This document shows positions 22,001-33,551 of a DNA stretch of 64,000 nt, piece after piece. Where the stretch lies: contig NW_020825294.1 of assembly GCF_003286085.1 (NCBI RefSeq), positions 3,534,001-3,598,000 on the forward strand, written 5' to 3'. The stretch's first letter is position 1. Each line of letters opens with the position of its first letter. The translations under genes were made by a program, and so were the position numbers. The notes under the pieces were generated by a model. That model searched no databases. It was not told the origin of the DNA and saw only the letters and a list, made by a program, of their open reading frames with translations. Source of the stretch: Drosophila persimilis. Lineage: Eukaryota; Arthropoda; Insecta; Diptera; Drosophilidae.

Positions 22001-25000
22001 ATGATTAAAATATCTATTTAATTGCTAATAAACCTTTAGATTGTCTATAATGCGAACCGAAAAATTAATCATAAGCATCATTAAATTAATAATGGCCGCC
22101 GCCAGCAACAAAAAGAAATACCCCAATCGATTATATAAAAAAAAGAGTCTTTCCCAGAAATTAGTGCCCCTTAAAAAAGGAGAAAAATGTTGACCATTTA
22201 TTTGGTTTTTATTAATGATTGAATGTGAATAATGCTTTTACTCATACGCCCCTTCCAGCAATGATTCGTTGATTGAATGGCATTTGTATTCATCGGTTTA
22301 TGTACGAGTACGAACGAAAAGAGTTTTCAATTCATTAAGCAAAATAATTCCCTCGTCTTGGGGGCTCTGTGTCGTGCCTCCACAGACTTCCCAATCTCCA
22401 CGCCCCCATCTTTTCGAGTCGATCCCCCAAAGAGTAGATAAAAAACGAACGTCATCAGCGAACGAAACGGAGTTCGAAAACAATTGAGCAATTTTCATAC
22501 AAGATTTTTATCGTTCATCTCGAAAATCATGAAAGAAAAGTGGGATACGTAGAGTCGACGCGGGAATACTCTTTAAGATTGATTGTTGAAGCAACTTAGT
22601 TTTGATTTATCAAGAAGATAGGTTAAGTTTAAATATTTAAAACTAAAATTTCTATTATTTTTTGGTGTCATTTAAACAAAAAAAAAAATTATTTTCTAAT
22701 AAAAATATATATTTTGACCGATTTTTAGTGATTTTTGGAATAGAAACTGACGTGAAGTTATGTAGACATTGCCTTGAATCATTCCTGAATTTACAAAATA
22801 TTTTTGTAGCTTTTAAAAACCAATTAAAACATTTTTCGAGGCACAGTTCGCATTTTTAAATATATATATTTTTTTTATAAATTCCTAAAAATACATAGAA
22901 AAATTCTCAGAAATCAAGAGTTACTTTAAAAAATATACCAGATCCTGAACAGTCATTCTTTGGGTTGCAAAATTATTAAAAAAGTCATAAGGCTTTTCTT
23001 TACTTTTGTGTATATAAATTTTAATTAAAACGCTTTAATTTTCAATCCGGGTAGCAGTTGCTGCTGCGGTTTAGGGTTTGACTAGAGGTTAGGCTTCTGG
23101 CTAATTGATTTCCCCAAACTGTTGTGGCTGATATTTATATTCCCCTGAATTTTTTGTCTTTTCCGTGGCTCAAATGAGGGCGATGGGTGGGCGGTGACGT
23201 CAGTAAGTGCTGCGGTTGATGCCGATGCCGCCGCTGTTGCTGCCACCGCTGCTGCCACCGCTGCTGCTGCTTTGTTTGTTGGCTCCTGCCAAGTGCCAAG
23301 TCAAGTTGCATGTCACGATTCTTGGCAACAATAGCGGCAGTAGAGAGGGGCAGCTGGGGCAGCAACAGCAACAAATTGAAATGCCACTCGACTCGCGCTC
23401 TGCTCGACACCTGCGGAAATATTCGATTCCAAATAGCAAAATCGCTTGCCATATGTCTATCCCCCCTATATATATATATATATCTGTTTTGTTTGTTCAG
23501 ATTTCACTCACTTTGCTCATCGAAAAGGTGAAATGCTTTTGTGTGTTTGTTGGGGGGCTACCTTAGACCTCAGCTGAATCAATTGGAATGCCAGTTTCAA
23601 GTCAACTCAAGCACGAATAATCCATACAATACTCCTGCCCCCCATCACTCCCCACAAAATGTGAGCAAATGTTTCGAGTGGCGGCGGGGCAGCAGTTGTC
23701 TGTTGTGTGGCCCCATAACAATCATTTTTTGTTTGCAAAATATGGAGATTAAATATTATGGTAGATGCCCTTTGGAGGGCAGGCAGCAGGTCATTTTCTT
23801 TTCGTTTAGGATTGCTACACTAGGAAGTGGTTTTGTAGAAGGTTTTTGTGGGTTTTTTTTGGGACCATACGACTTCTAAGGTGGTTTTCCCACAGGAATC
23901 TTCCTACAAATATTTCCCATCTCTTAGAATAATCCGTATTCGTAATATATCTGTGTCTAAACCTAGTCTAAGCGTTAAATTCTTAATCCGATTATTGACT
24001 ATAATTTCGGATGGGTTTTCGGACAATTAGAACAGCATAAGTGTGGGGGAAAGATAGATGTACACTAAAACAAAGCAACAGGGGGGTACAAATATATCTA
24101 CACTCGTAAACCCCAAGAGTACAGATAGATGTACACTAAAACAAAGCCAAAACCATTAGATGTGTCGATATTTACCCCTTGGATTGACCCCTCCTTCAAC
24201 CTCTGACTCTATGACTCTACGGCGGGGAGGGCATATTATGTCGGTGTCCATATTGGTTTTTGACTAATACAGTTTTTGTGGAGTATCTCTATGTTTTGCC
24301 TCCAAAAACCGCACACACCCTCTGCCCTGGCTAATGCTCTTTCGGTAGCATTTGACGGCCTCCCAACCCCCCCAAACAACGGAACCCCAACCGGAATGAC
24401 GTTTGCCAAAAAGTGCTTCACGTGTTTCTCCACTCCCCCCCGTTCTGTCTATTGTTATTTCTATTATTTTTGTTGTCTGTTGGATGGCTGAATGGAGGGT
24501 AGAGTGGGCGTTGGATTTCTGGTTTGGGTTTTAGTAAAAGGGCAAACGTTGCCTCAAGTTGACAGCAGCTGCTCCACAAAATGTTTCTAGTTTTAGAAAC
24601 TGTATTTTTTTTTCGTTTTTGGTGTGATTTTGAATATGATAATTGCGCATGTCAATCGTTGGAGTGTGTCTTAGAGGAGGCTCTCTATGGGGCACTCTGA
24701 CAACTTAATTGTTGCACTCGTTACGGAGTCGTTTTTTTTTGTTTTTATTTTGGTTTTTGTATGATTTTCAATTTGTAATTGAAGCATTTTCCATTGCCAA
24801 ATCAAAGTCAGGCAAATGTCAAAAATCTTTTTGGTGAATGATCATTTTATAATGATGATTACCGTATGAATAAAAAGTCTGCTTTTTGTTTGGATTTTTG
24901 GGCCAATCTGCGGTCTTAATGATATCTCATTCATGAGACTTTTGTTGCACTTCCACTTCCAATTCCAATTCCAATTTGGGTTGAAGTTTGCCTGCGGTCT

Positions 25001-28000
25001 TGTGGCATTCATTGTGTCTGCCTCCCCTGTCTTTAAGGTCTCTTGTGGGTGTGTTTTTTGTATACTACGCTCGATTAACTGCGGCATTTAGACACTTTGT
25101 TGGCGGCCGCCTTTTTTTTTGTTGTAGTTGTAGTTGCATTTTGAAGTGCAAGGAACTCAAGTGCTGCAACGCCAGCTGTTGTCGATGGTTCTTTGGCCTG
25201 CAGCCTTCCCTTCTAAGTATCTGACTCACTCTAACGAATGGAACTCATTGAGATATAGTATTTAGTTTTTAGTTAGTTTTAATTGCCAAATTATTTTTAT
25301 AGTGGTTCCTGTACAGGTATCTACAGAGTTTTGAGAAGTTCAGAATGAAAAACCCATAATTTGGGTTTGTTATAGAGTGCTATAAATCTTAGGGGCTAGA
25401 TTTGATGTGCTATATCAAGGTTTTGAGGTCTAGAGATACCTATTTTTTTTGGAAATTAACAATTTTATACCTTCATTTTTAAAGAATTAATGCCATAATA
25501 CTTTAACTTTGAGACGTTTTCAACCAAAAGATACGTAATTCTAAATTTTCTAGGCTTTATAATTGGAATTCGGATATTTTGAACAATGTCTGTGGATAAG
25601 AGAATTTTTTCCTCTACAAAAATATTAATCCGTACTCCAGAATTTAATTATTATTTTTTTTTGTTTGTATTAATAAAATAAAATAAAACTATTATTATTC
25701 CTGTGAATAAGAGAGCTGTTTACTCTATAAACAAAATCAAACCGTACTCCAAAATTGTTAAATAAATATTTTTTTTTTTGTATTATTTAAATTAAATAAA
25801 ATACATAAGAGAAAAATATTATAATTAATTAAGCGAATCAGTAGCGTCGAGGCCTTCGTCTCCTTTTAGTTTATTTAAAGTCTTTGTTTTTAGGCTATTT
25901 TTTTTATAAGTACTCTTATATTATTTTACCCGTAAAAATGTGCCTCGACAACAACGATTAATATTACAATTAATTAAGCAAAGCAGTAGAATGGAAACCT
26001 TCTTCTGCCTTTAAATATGTGTAAGTCTTTCTCACATAATCTGTGCCTAAATATGTGCCTCAAGACAGGTGTATTTTTGTTCGATGTCAAAGCCCTTAGG
26101 CCTTTAGTACTCCTCATTGATTTTTCAATTAAAAGCTAATGACCCTTTTTTGTGTCACCTGCGAATTCCTGCGGCTGTCCACATCTTTGCCTAATTTTAG
26201 ACACCTGCCCACTTGTCCGCCTACCCACCTCCCACATTTTCTATTTATAAAATAAATCCATTCTATTTGCAATTCTTTTTTTACGTTTCATTTCCTAATG
26301 GAGATGGACATCTGGCGGCGGCACTCACTCGAGTGATGACCAAAAAACTCATGACAGAAATGGAACGTACTTACATTTATTTCTAACATTCACAGACACA
26401 TACAATCATGTGGCAGAAGGGGCACAGAAGGAGGGGTAAGCACTGATGAGGTGTATATCCGTACAATTTAGAAAAAAAAACAAAAAAAAAAATAGAAGCA
26501 ACGTTTTCATTGTCTCTCTGTTGCTCTTTGTGTCCGATGTATTGTCGTGTGTCGTGTGCCTCTTTGTCTATTGTAGAGTCATGATTAATTTAGGTTTTTT
26601 TTTTGCCAAATTGTTTTTTAACCCGTCCATCCACTCCCGAGCTCCAATCATCTCTCTCTCTCTCTGCAGCCCCAAAGTAAACACAAAAAATCAGCATAAT
26701 CATCACTTAAAATTATGAAAAGGCATAAAAATGTTTAAATTTATTTGTCTTTGTTGTTGTTGTTGTTGCTGGCTGTACTTAAGCGCGAGCTACCATCAGC
26801 ATACACATCCACATCCATCGGCGTCGTCATCCGCCTCAAGTATCAAGTAGGAAAACATTAATTTTCGTATGGGTATATGGTAATTTTTTGTGTTGTGTGG
26901 CGGGTGGAAGGGGTTCTTACATTTAATAATGGACAAAAAAAGATTCATTTGACGGAAGTTTGCGGAAGTGGGCCTTAGGGGTTGCCGAAAGCGGGTCCCG
27001 TCATGTAAAATTTATTAACAATATTAATGATTCGAGAAGTTAATGGCTGTTTATATTTTTTAAAATATTTACGAAATAGGAACACCTTTTTGCGGAAACG
27101 AATTTAGATCTAAGATCTATAGAAAAGGAGGAATATTCTTTAAGAAAAGACTAAAATATCAAAAAACAACTTTGTGTTCTTTAGTTTAATTTAATTAATG
27201 TAATATACAAGAATGTCCCACTTCTTTTATAAAAAACTTTCAGAAAATAGTTTCTCAATTAATTGTAAATTTAATTAACTGGATTTTTCTTTGTATTTTC
27301 TTTGAATTTTCATTAAAAATCGTATGAACTTTATTTTACGGTCTGTGGAGAGATCTTTTGAGTATCCAAGTTCATTTTTCAGTCGAATATTTTAGAAAAT
27401 GTTAAAAGATTACCACATTATTAATTCAAATCCTTAGAAATCGAAAAAATTATATAAAATTAAAATAATGCATATTATATTACAAAATAATAAAAAAATT
27501 ATATAAAATACAAAATCAAATACAAAAAATAAAACAATACAAAAAAATAGTGAATCTAATGAAAAATTAAAAAATGCATAATAAATAATATAAAATAATA
27601 TAATAAAATATAGTAAAAAAATTAATAAAATAAAATAATAATAAAAAATACATAAGAAATCTAGAGAAAAATTAAAATATTTAAATATATAATAACAAAT
27701 AAATAATACAACAAATAAAATATTTTTTTTGTTACAATAAAATCTAAAATTATTCTAATATAAAAACACCAGAAAATACCTCTGATCTGCCAAGGTCTCT
27801 ATTCTCTCTGGAGCACGTTCTAAAATCAATCAAACTCCAAAATCTATATACATTTCCGTAAAGTGTACCCCACACTAATCTGCCTTCTTTTAAGTAAAAC
27901 CCAAACCGTTTTTTCTACACCCAAGACACCATTTCCTATCCTACTATTTTCCCTTAGCCCCACATAAATAAAATCTACCATTTAATGATTAATCTTTATT

Positions 28001-31000
28001 TGATTTTTTTATGAGTATCCCCTACTTTTACTTCCCCTTTTTAATTTCCGACTGAATGTCAGATCTTAATCGATTCGGCCATAAACCACATCCACATTGG
28101 CATCAAGTAGAGCTCCGCTCTGCCCCGCACAATTACCAAATTGAACCGGTTGCAACGCAGTTTCCACATCCAAAACGAGTCTGTCTGTGCCACCAACTGG
28201 GAAATCATAACGATTGTCAGTTTAATGACTTTACAATCGATCTACAAAATGCGTAGACAGTGCGTAGACTTGACTTTGTTTTGCGTTTGCCAATTTCGTG
28301 ATCGGGAAAAATCGAAAAAAATAACAAACACACACAAAAAAAAAAATACAAGTAAACGTAGGCCAGAACGACATACTCGTACGATGGAAAACCTTGCCCC
28401 AAGTCGAAGGCCAAGCCCCAGAGCATATATTATATGACAACTTTTTGACGATTTATGTAATTCTTTTTTTTTTTTTTTTTACAATGTCTGGTATGTTTTT
28501 TTGTTGCTTTTTAATATTTTCTTGGCGTTGAGTTTGTAATTTGTAAGCTCGTTCGGACTGGTGGGCGTTTTTCGATTTTTGGGCATAAATTTGTACCGCT
28601 TTGCCGGCTTTGACGTGTCTCCCTCTCTCGCCCTCTGGCATGAGTCATTCGGAGTCGGTTTTGAGGTAGCACTGAGCGTGGGAATTTCCTATATAAGTCA
28701 TCGTTTTAAAGCCCACTAAGAGGTTGGTAGGGGTGTCTCAAAAATGTTATTTTATGGGAATTATAATTATGATATTATGGTATTTATTGTTAGGTTTAAA
28801 TGAAATGTGAACACGGAACTAGTGGACAGAGAAAAATGTATACAAAAATGTCATGTGGGGCTTTGGTGTAATTGGTTTTAGGAGTATTTTTAGATACTCT
28901 GATAGAACTGGTGTCTAGAGTAAAATTCCTTTAATTTTAAGGTAAGATTAAGGTCAGATTAAAGGTTATATCTATAACTTTTGTGAAACCTTTACTGTGG
29001 AATAAATATGTGTATGTTTAAGTAAAAGGAAAATTCTCTACAAAGGAGTTTATGTTCCAAAAGATATTATGGTATTCGGAGAACTAAGATTTAGCTTAGA
29101 AATATCGTTTTCTGGATTTGAAATTTAGGGGAAACCTGTTAAAATTGAATAAATTTAAATTTAAAAAAATATTCATGAAAGATATTACAATTTTCAAAAG
29201 AAAAACGCAATAGTAGAGCTTTCCATTCCCATTAATATCAAGAAAGATATTTTCTTAGTGCATACAAATATTTAGTAATTCTAAAAAATTCTCAAAACAC
29301 ATTAAGGATCTCTCGTTAAGCCATCCAGGAATCAAAGTACAAGTTAGACACATTTTAAGCTTTGATTTATGTAGTATTAAAATTAGTAAATGCTTAAGCT
29401 AATTGTTTACAAATATGGGTAATAGGCTGTCCCACGAAGTAGAACCATTCCATAAGGATCGAGTATTCCCATATTCCTGTAATAATAACTCCCATATTCC
29501 TTTAACTTATTCCTATTCTATAAACAAATGAACTACCATATATAATTCCATTACTAGTTATAGGGTAATAGTGGATTCTGTGTAGTTTTTTGAAATAAAA
29601 AATTCCATATACCTTTTTCTACAATAGCTAATTCTTGCAATCATTTTCTGATATTTGATTCTGTTTATCTCTTTATCTAATAATGCTTGATTCTCCATTT
29701 CATTCTCCAATCAATTCATATTCGAAAACGATTCCCATTATAATTCTTCCTCTTGGGTTTTTTTCCATCATTCTTTTATTGACTTTCGAAAATGAATATC
29801 GCCGGCTTTTAATTAAAAATACCTCTCCTCTTGTCTACTCTCGTGTGGCACTCGTTGTTGAGCTTTTTAGCTTGGGGATTGTTTATCTCTTATTTCTTTG
29901 CATATTTTGTCACTATTTTTTTGTGTTTGCCAGACACTGTGGCAAACGTGAGTAGCAGCAGCCCCACGATCCGGCAAATCCATATATCATTTGAAGTCCG
30001 GCTGCCGATGAAGACCCCCCTTTTAACTGCGAAATAAAAGATTAATGATTTATGCATAAATGCTTAAAATGCTTTTAGCCATTAAACACACAAATAATTC
30101 TGTGGCAGAGAGTGGGTTTGATTTTGTAAATTTGCATTCTGTTCCTTTTATTGTTTAGCGGCGAAAGGAAACAAAAGTAAAGTTTCAGCATTAGGTTTCT
30201 CTTCCATTCACAAAAAGATACGCCCAAAAGTATCCATTAGTCAGATTTATACTTTTATGGCTATATATAAGGCGTCATCTAGAGTTCTAGATCTTGAGAG
30301 TAAGGCATGTCTTTTGTACATATGATTAGGTGGATACACTTTATTATAAATTTGGGGTTGCGTTTGTAATGCAGAGATATTAGGGAGAGTTGAGAATCTC
30401 CAGAATAAGCCTTAAAGTGCGGCTTAGCGAATCGTTTTTATAGCCAGAATGAAGAAAAAAGGCTTATATTCATAGTTCCATATCCACCTTGCGCTCTATC
30501 TCTCTTTCTCTTCCAGTGTGGCTTAGCAGTGATTGTTTTTATAGCCAGAATAAAGTAAAAAAGCTTGCCTTTGATGATTATCTCTCCCTCTAATTCTCTT
30601 TCTCTTCCAGTGTGGCTTAGCAGTAATAGTTTTTATAAGCAGAATGAAGTAAAAAAGCTTGGACTCGTGGTTCACTCATTTTCTCTTCCAGTGTGGCTTA
30701 GCAGATAGTTTTTTTAGCCACAATGAAGGTTCCATATCCGTCTTACGCTCTATCTCTCTTTCTCTCCCTTTTTCTCTTCCAGTGCAGCTTAGCAGTCATC
30801 GTATTTATAGCCAGAATGAAGAAAAAAAGCTTGCCTTTTGGGGTTTCATATGCGCCTTGCGCTCTATCTCTCTCTTTATCAAATTTTTCTCTTCCAACGT
30901 GGCTTAGCAGTAATTGTTTTCAAAGCCAGAACGAAGAGGAAAAGTTTCCAGGTATGGTTATATATCCCTCTCGTTCTATCTCTCTGCTTCTCTCCCAGTG

Positions 31001-33078
31001 TGGCTTAGCTGCTAGTGGAAGAAACGTTTCGAAAAACTCTTTGTAGGAAAACCACACCTTTGTTTCTGAACAAAAACTCAACAGCCTGCGGTTTCATGTC
31101 TCTATTTTTTTCACAGCCTAATCGGATATTATACCAAAATCGTTGGACTATATCTGCAAGGGTATCAAATGCTTCTTTGCTCGAACAAACATATACTGTA
31201 TTTATTTTCGTTGAACCGAATGCGGAATCACTTTTGGGGCTTTGAAGTTGTTTGGCCGCTCGAGAGGTGCGCAAAGTTGTCTATAAATTATGCAAATATT
31301 TTTTTATTCATTTATTTAGTAGTCTCTCTTTCAAAAACTTGTTGAGAAACGCGCTCGCAAAATAGCGAATAAAAAAATACAAACAAAAAACTGAATGCAA
31401 AACGGGCCAAAAGCGCGTGCGCTGTAAACCGGAAAAATTGTTGACGAATGTTAACAAAATATGCAAACAACAAAAAAGGAGAATTGTATTTTGTTGCAAA
31501 TTGATTATGCGAATGTTGCAGTTGTTGTTGCACTTTTGAGCCGCCAAGCCGTTCACTTGAGGAGCTCAAAAGCCATTGACAATGAATGTGCGGCATTACG
31601 CATACGCCTGGTGGCAGCCAAAACACTTCCGGTGGCAACAGGAAATTATCATTTAGTTGCAGTGTTGCACTGAAGGTTGCACTCACAATTCGAGTGCATT
31701 TTGAAGGTGTGTTGCCTTCTAGAGGTTTTTGTTTTGGGTTCTGACTTGATTTCAGGCCCATTTTGTGATTGTCAAGAGGCTGTCGAGGGTGTTCGAGGTG
31801 AAGTGGAGGTGTTTTAATGAGAGTCTAACTATGTTTTTTCTTCCCCGTTCCACAGCCATACCCATTGGGAACTATACACCGCCGGATATCGACTACAACG
31901 AACGCTTCATGTGGGAGGGAGCCACCGATATGAGCGCCAACTATCGCCATGCCCTGCAGCGGGGCCTGCCCTTTCCCATTCTCACGGTGGCCGAGTATTT
32001 TAGCCTGGGACGCGAGGGCTTCTCGTGGGGCGGGCAGTACAGGGCGGCGGGATATTTCGCCAGCATTATGCTGTGGTCATCGCTGGCCTCGTGGCTGCTG
32101 ATGAACCTCCTGCTGATTGCCGTGCCCCGGTACGGGGCGTACATGAAGGCCCTCACGGGGGCCCTGCTCGTCTGCACCACCGTGGGATATCATTGTCTGT
32201 TGCCCAAGCGGCCGTTGTGCATTTATTTGGAGGGCGGACGCCTGGAGTTTCATTTTGGATGGTGCTACTGGTTGGTCCTGGTAGCGGGTGAGTGGAATAT
32301 CAAGGAATGTCAGAGACCCTTCTGGAGACTCATTGCTGTTGCTCTTTTCAGGGATCCTGTGCTTCATAGCGGGCGTGCTGATCTCCATCATTGACCTGGT
32401 GTGGCCGCATACCTTCTCCACGGTGCTGGAGGTGTACTACGGCACTCCCTATGATCGTCATGTCATTCTGGAGGAGTCCAGCGATGTGCGTTACCGCAAG
32501 CCGCGCAACAGTCGCAGCCTGGAGGATCCTCCGGGTCTGGGCTCTCGCATACTGCGACGCCTGAGCTCCAAGGCCCGCGACATGCAGCACGTGACGGCGC
32601 CGCGGCGCGACAGTCCCGCGGGAGTCTCCAGCAGCGTCGGCGGGGGCGGTGGCAGCGGCGGCGTCGAGAACAAGGGCTTCCAGTCGGATGTGCCCAAGAG
32701 TCCATGGCGCTATCCCTTCAGACGAACGCAGCAGATGCCGCCGCCGCATCAGCAGCACCAGCACCAGCATCCGCTGCAGCAGTCGCACTCGCACCAGCAC
32801 CAGCACCAGCATCACCATCAGCAGCAGCTGCAGTTTGTGGGCGGCCCAGTGGTGCAACATCCTATGCACCACATGCAACGCACCATGTCCCAGGACTCGG
32901 GATCGAGCATGGGCTCGGCAGCGGTGCAAATATCGCCGCTGCACAAGCATGCCCTCGCCCGAATGTTGCCGTAAGTCTAGTCTCTCTCTAAAGTCTAATC
33001 TCCAACTAATTCTTTGTCGCCTGTTTCCCCGGCAGTAATCCTCCCGTGGAGCGTATACGTGACATGGATCACTGGTGA
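18867..33078 (+). CDS. mol: Dual oxidase maturation factor (moladietz/NIP)
   Basis: Six coding exons (18867-19031, 20721-20778, 20919-21053, 31856-32287, 32352-32970, 33036-33078) give 483 aa. The sequence matches the fly DUOXA-family protein Mol, also named Numb-interacting protein. Known role: an ER/plasma-membrane chaperone-like partner needed for Duox maturation and H2O2 production; fly NIP was found by binding to Numb. Visible: five membrane segments near residues 30-50, 60-75, 183-209, 218-235 and 257-281. A luminal loop after segment 2 carries sequons NVT (115-117) and NYT (125-127), as in human DUOXA1. A long cytosolic tail (283-483) has a Gly run, a His/Gln-rich stretch (about 390-427) and the end NPPVERIRDMDHW. 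The Duox partner is not in this window. Exon phases join cleanly at every junction. Confidence 0.95.
19032..20720 (+). other. mol: mol intron after coding exon 1
   Basis: 1.7-kb intron, AT-rich. It contains the minus-strand Helitron relic at 20227-20616. Nothing else gene-like is seen. Confidence 0.8.
20227..20616 (-). pseudogene. Degenerate Helitron-type protein fragment
   Basis: A minus-strand frame of about 129 codons includes EYEPNIEYSAHPKALIEAMD followed by HALKFKLES. This resembles the segment of Helitron transposon proteins just before the Rep/helicase part, normally with a CPHC-x-ALKF motif. Here the CPHC is changed to WHYFH, so the motif is destroyed. The frame closely parallels a second relic at 37238-37859 (shared core DIEYSAHPK...AMDKE). 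It sits antisense in a mol intron. The Helitron call is from motif memory, not a search. Confidence 0.55.
20721..20778 (+). CDS. mol: mol coding exon 2
   Basis: 58 nt between TTATTCTTACAG and A|GTGAGT. It encodes residues 56-74 and the first base of codon 75: membrane segment 2 (KFTTFSTVTLSLFVGLVIL). Confidence 0.9.
20919..21053 (+). CDS. mol: mol coding exon 3
   Basis: 135 nt coding for residues 75-119, including the DUOXA block YKAFSREKLPARIG and the sequon in HVNVTLT. The donor is ACGG|GTAAGT. The acceptor (ACAACAACAACAACAG|TC) is odd: the usual pyrimidine tract is replaced by a CAA repeat. It is the only AG that keeps the frame near here. Confidence 0.88.
24052..24147 (+). repeat. 25-bp direct repeat, 71 bp apart
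   Basis: AGATAGATGTACACTAAAAC plus AAAGC occurs at 24052 and again at 24123 without mismatch. The spacer is not repeated. This looks like a local duplication remnant. Confidence 0.8.
30418..31018 (+). repeat. Seven-unit array with splice-acceptor-like units
   Basis: Units start at 30418, 30517, 30611, 30692, 30783, 30898 and 30999 (spacing 81-115 bp). Each begins with a form of TGTGGCTTAGCAGT, runs through ATAGCCAGAATGAAG, and most end in a pyrimidine tract finishing TCTCTTCCAG. So the array repeats what looks like a 3' splice site followed by a short exon-like block, about 840 bp before the true acceptor of mol coding exon 4. The units are diverged from one another, so the array is not recent. 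Confidence 0.85.
31856..32287 (+). CDS. mol: mol coding exon 4
   Basis: 432 nt between TTCCCCGTTCCACAG and GCGG|GTGAGT, residues 120-263. It covers the rest of the luminal loop (NYTPPDIDYNERF), membrane segments 3 and 4, and the start of segment 5. It follows a 10.8-kb intron. Confidence 0.95.
32352..32970 (+). CDS. mol: mol coding exon 5, cytosolic tail
   Basis: 619 nt after a 64-nt intron (32288-32351). It encodes the end of membrane segment 5 (GILCFIAGVLISIIDLVWP) and the tail with a basic/serine region, a glycine run and a His/Gln-rich tract. The donor overlaps a stop codon: reading on gives ATG TTG CCG TAA, while splicing at GCC|GTAAGT continues into exon 6. Confidence 0.92.
33036..33078 (+). 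CDS. mol: mol coding exon 6, alternative C-terminus
   Basis: After a 65-nt intron (32971-33035, acceptor CCCCGGCAG) the frame gives PNPPVERIRDMDHW and then TGA at 33076-33078. The short intron, strong sites and codon use support it. If the intron is kept, translation stops one codon after the donor, giving a protein 13 residues shorter. Confidence 0.8.
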
Positions 33079-33551
33079 TGCCATTGGACAGACCATTTAT
33101 TTTTTATAGGGCTTCAACAATTCTTGACTTTAGATCGATACAAAAACAACAACAACAACAACAACAACAACAAAAACTAAACCACTTGATGACAAAAAAT
33201 GCTACAAAACAATTTGTGATAATTTCTTAATTTAAAAACAAAACAAAACGAAAAAACAAAATCAATTAATTGACAAGATCACATAATTTTAAATCTTAAA
33301 CAAGAAAAACATTCGCTAAATTTAAACTCTAACTTTAATTAAATTATTTTAAATGTTTAAGTTAAAAAAAAAAAATCAATTTTTAAGAGGCAGATCGCGT
33401 TGGTGCAAACAAATTTCCAGGATAAGCACGTTTTTAGTGATGTTCATTTGTGATAGGAGAGAATCCTGCCTCACGCACACACTCGCACACAGATACACCC
33501 ATACATACATACACGAGGGAAGGGACCGTGAGAACCGTGAGTTATAATAAA
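33079..33551 (+). other. mol: mol 3' UTR with poly(A) signals
   Basis: A-rich UTR with a (CAA)n run at about 33147-33172. ATTAAA lies at 33338-33343 and AATAAA at 33546-33551; the latter is the first canonical signal after the stop codon. Actual cleavage sites are not known. Confidence 0.5.

Larger units (their letters stand above)
21054..31855 (+). other. mol: 10.8-kb intron of mol
   Basis: Long intron with no supported nested gene. It holds TACTCG repeats (21104-21130), AT low complexity (27420-27750), a TGC/CCG repeat patch (23215-23275), a direct repeat pair at 24052/24123, and the seven-unit acceptor-like array at 30418-31018. ORFs inside are short or repetitive. Confidence 0.75.

Noticed and set aside
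28661-28680. let-7-like seed GAGGTAG
   Set aside because: Only the seed matches; the rest of let-7 and a hairpin arm are absent.
30418-31018. Recursive splice sites or a CRISPR-like array
   Set aside because: Units lack the CAG|GT ratchet signature, and unit spacing and divergence do not fit CRISPR; the genome is a fly.
32348-32950. 200-aa minus-strand ORF
   Set aside because: Shadow frame of the GC-rich mol coding exon 5.
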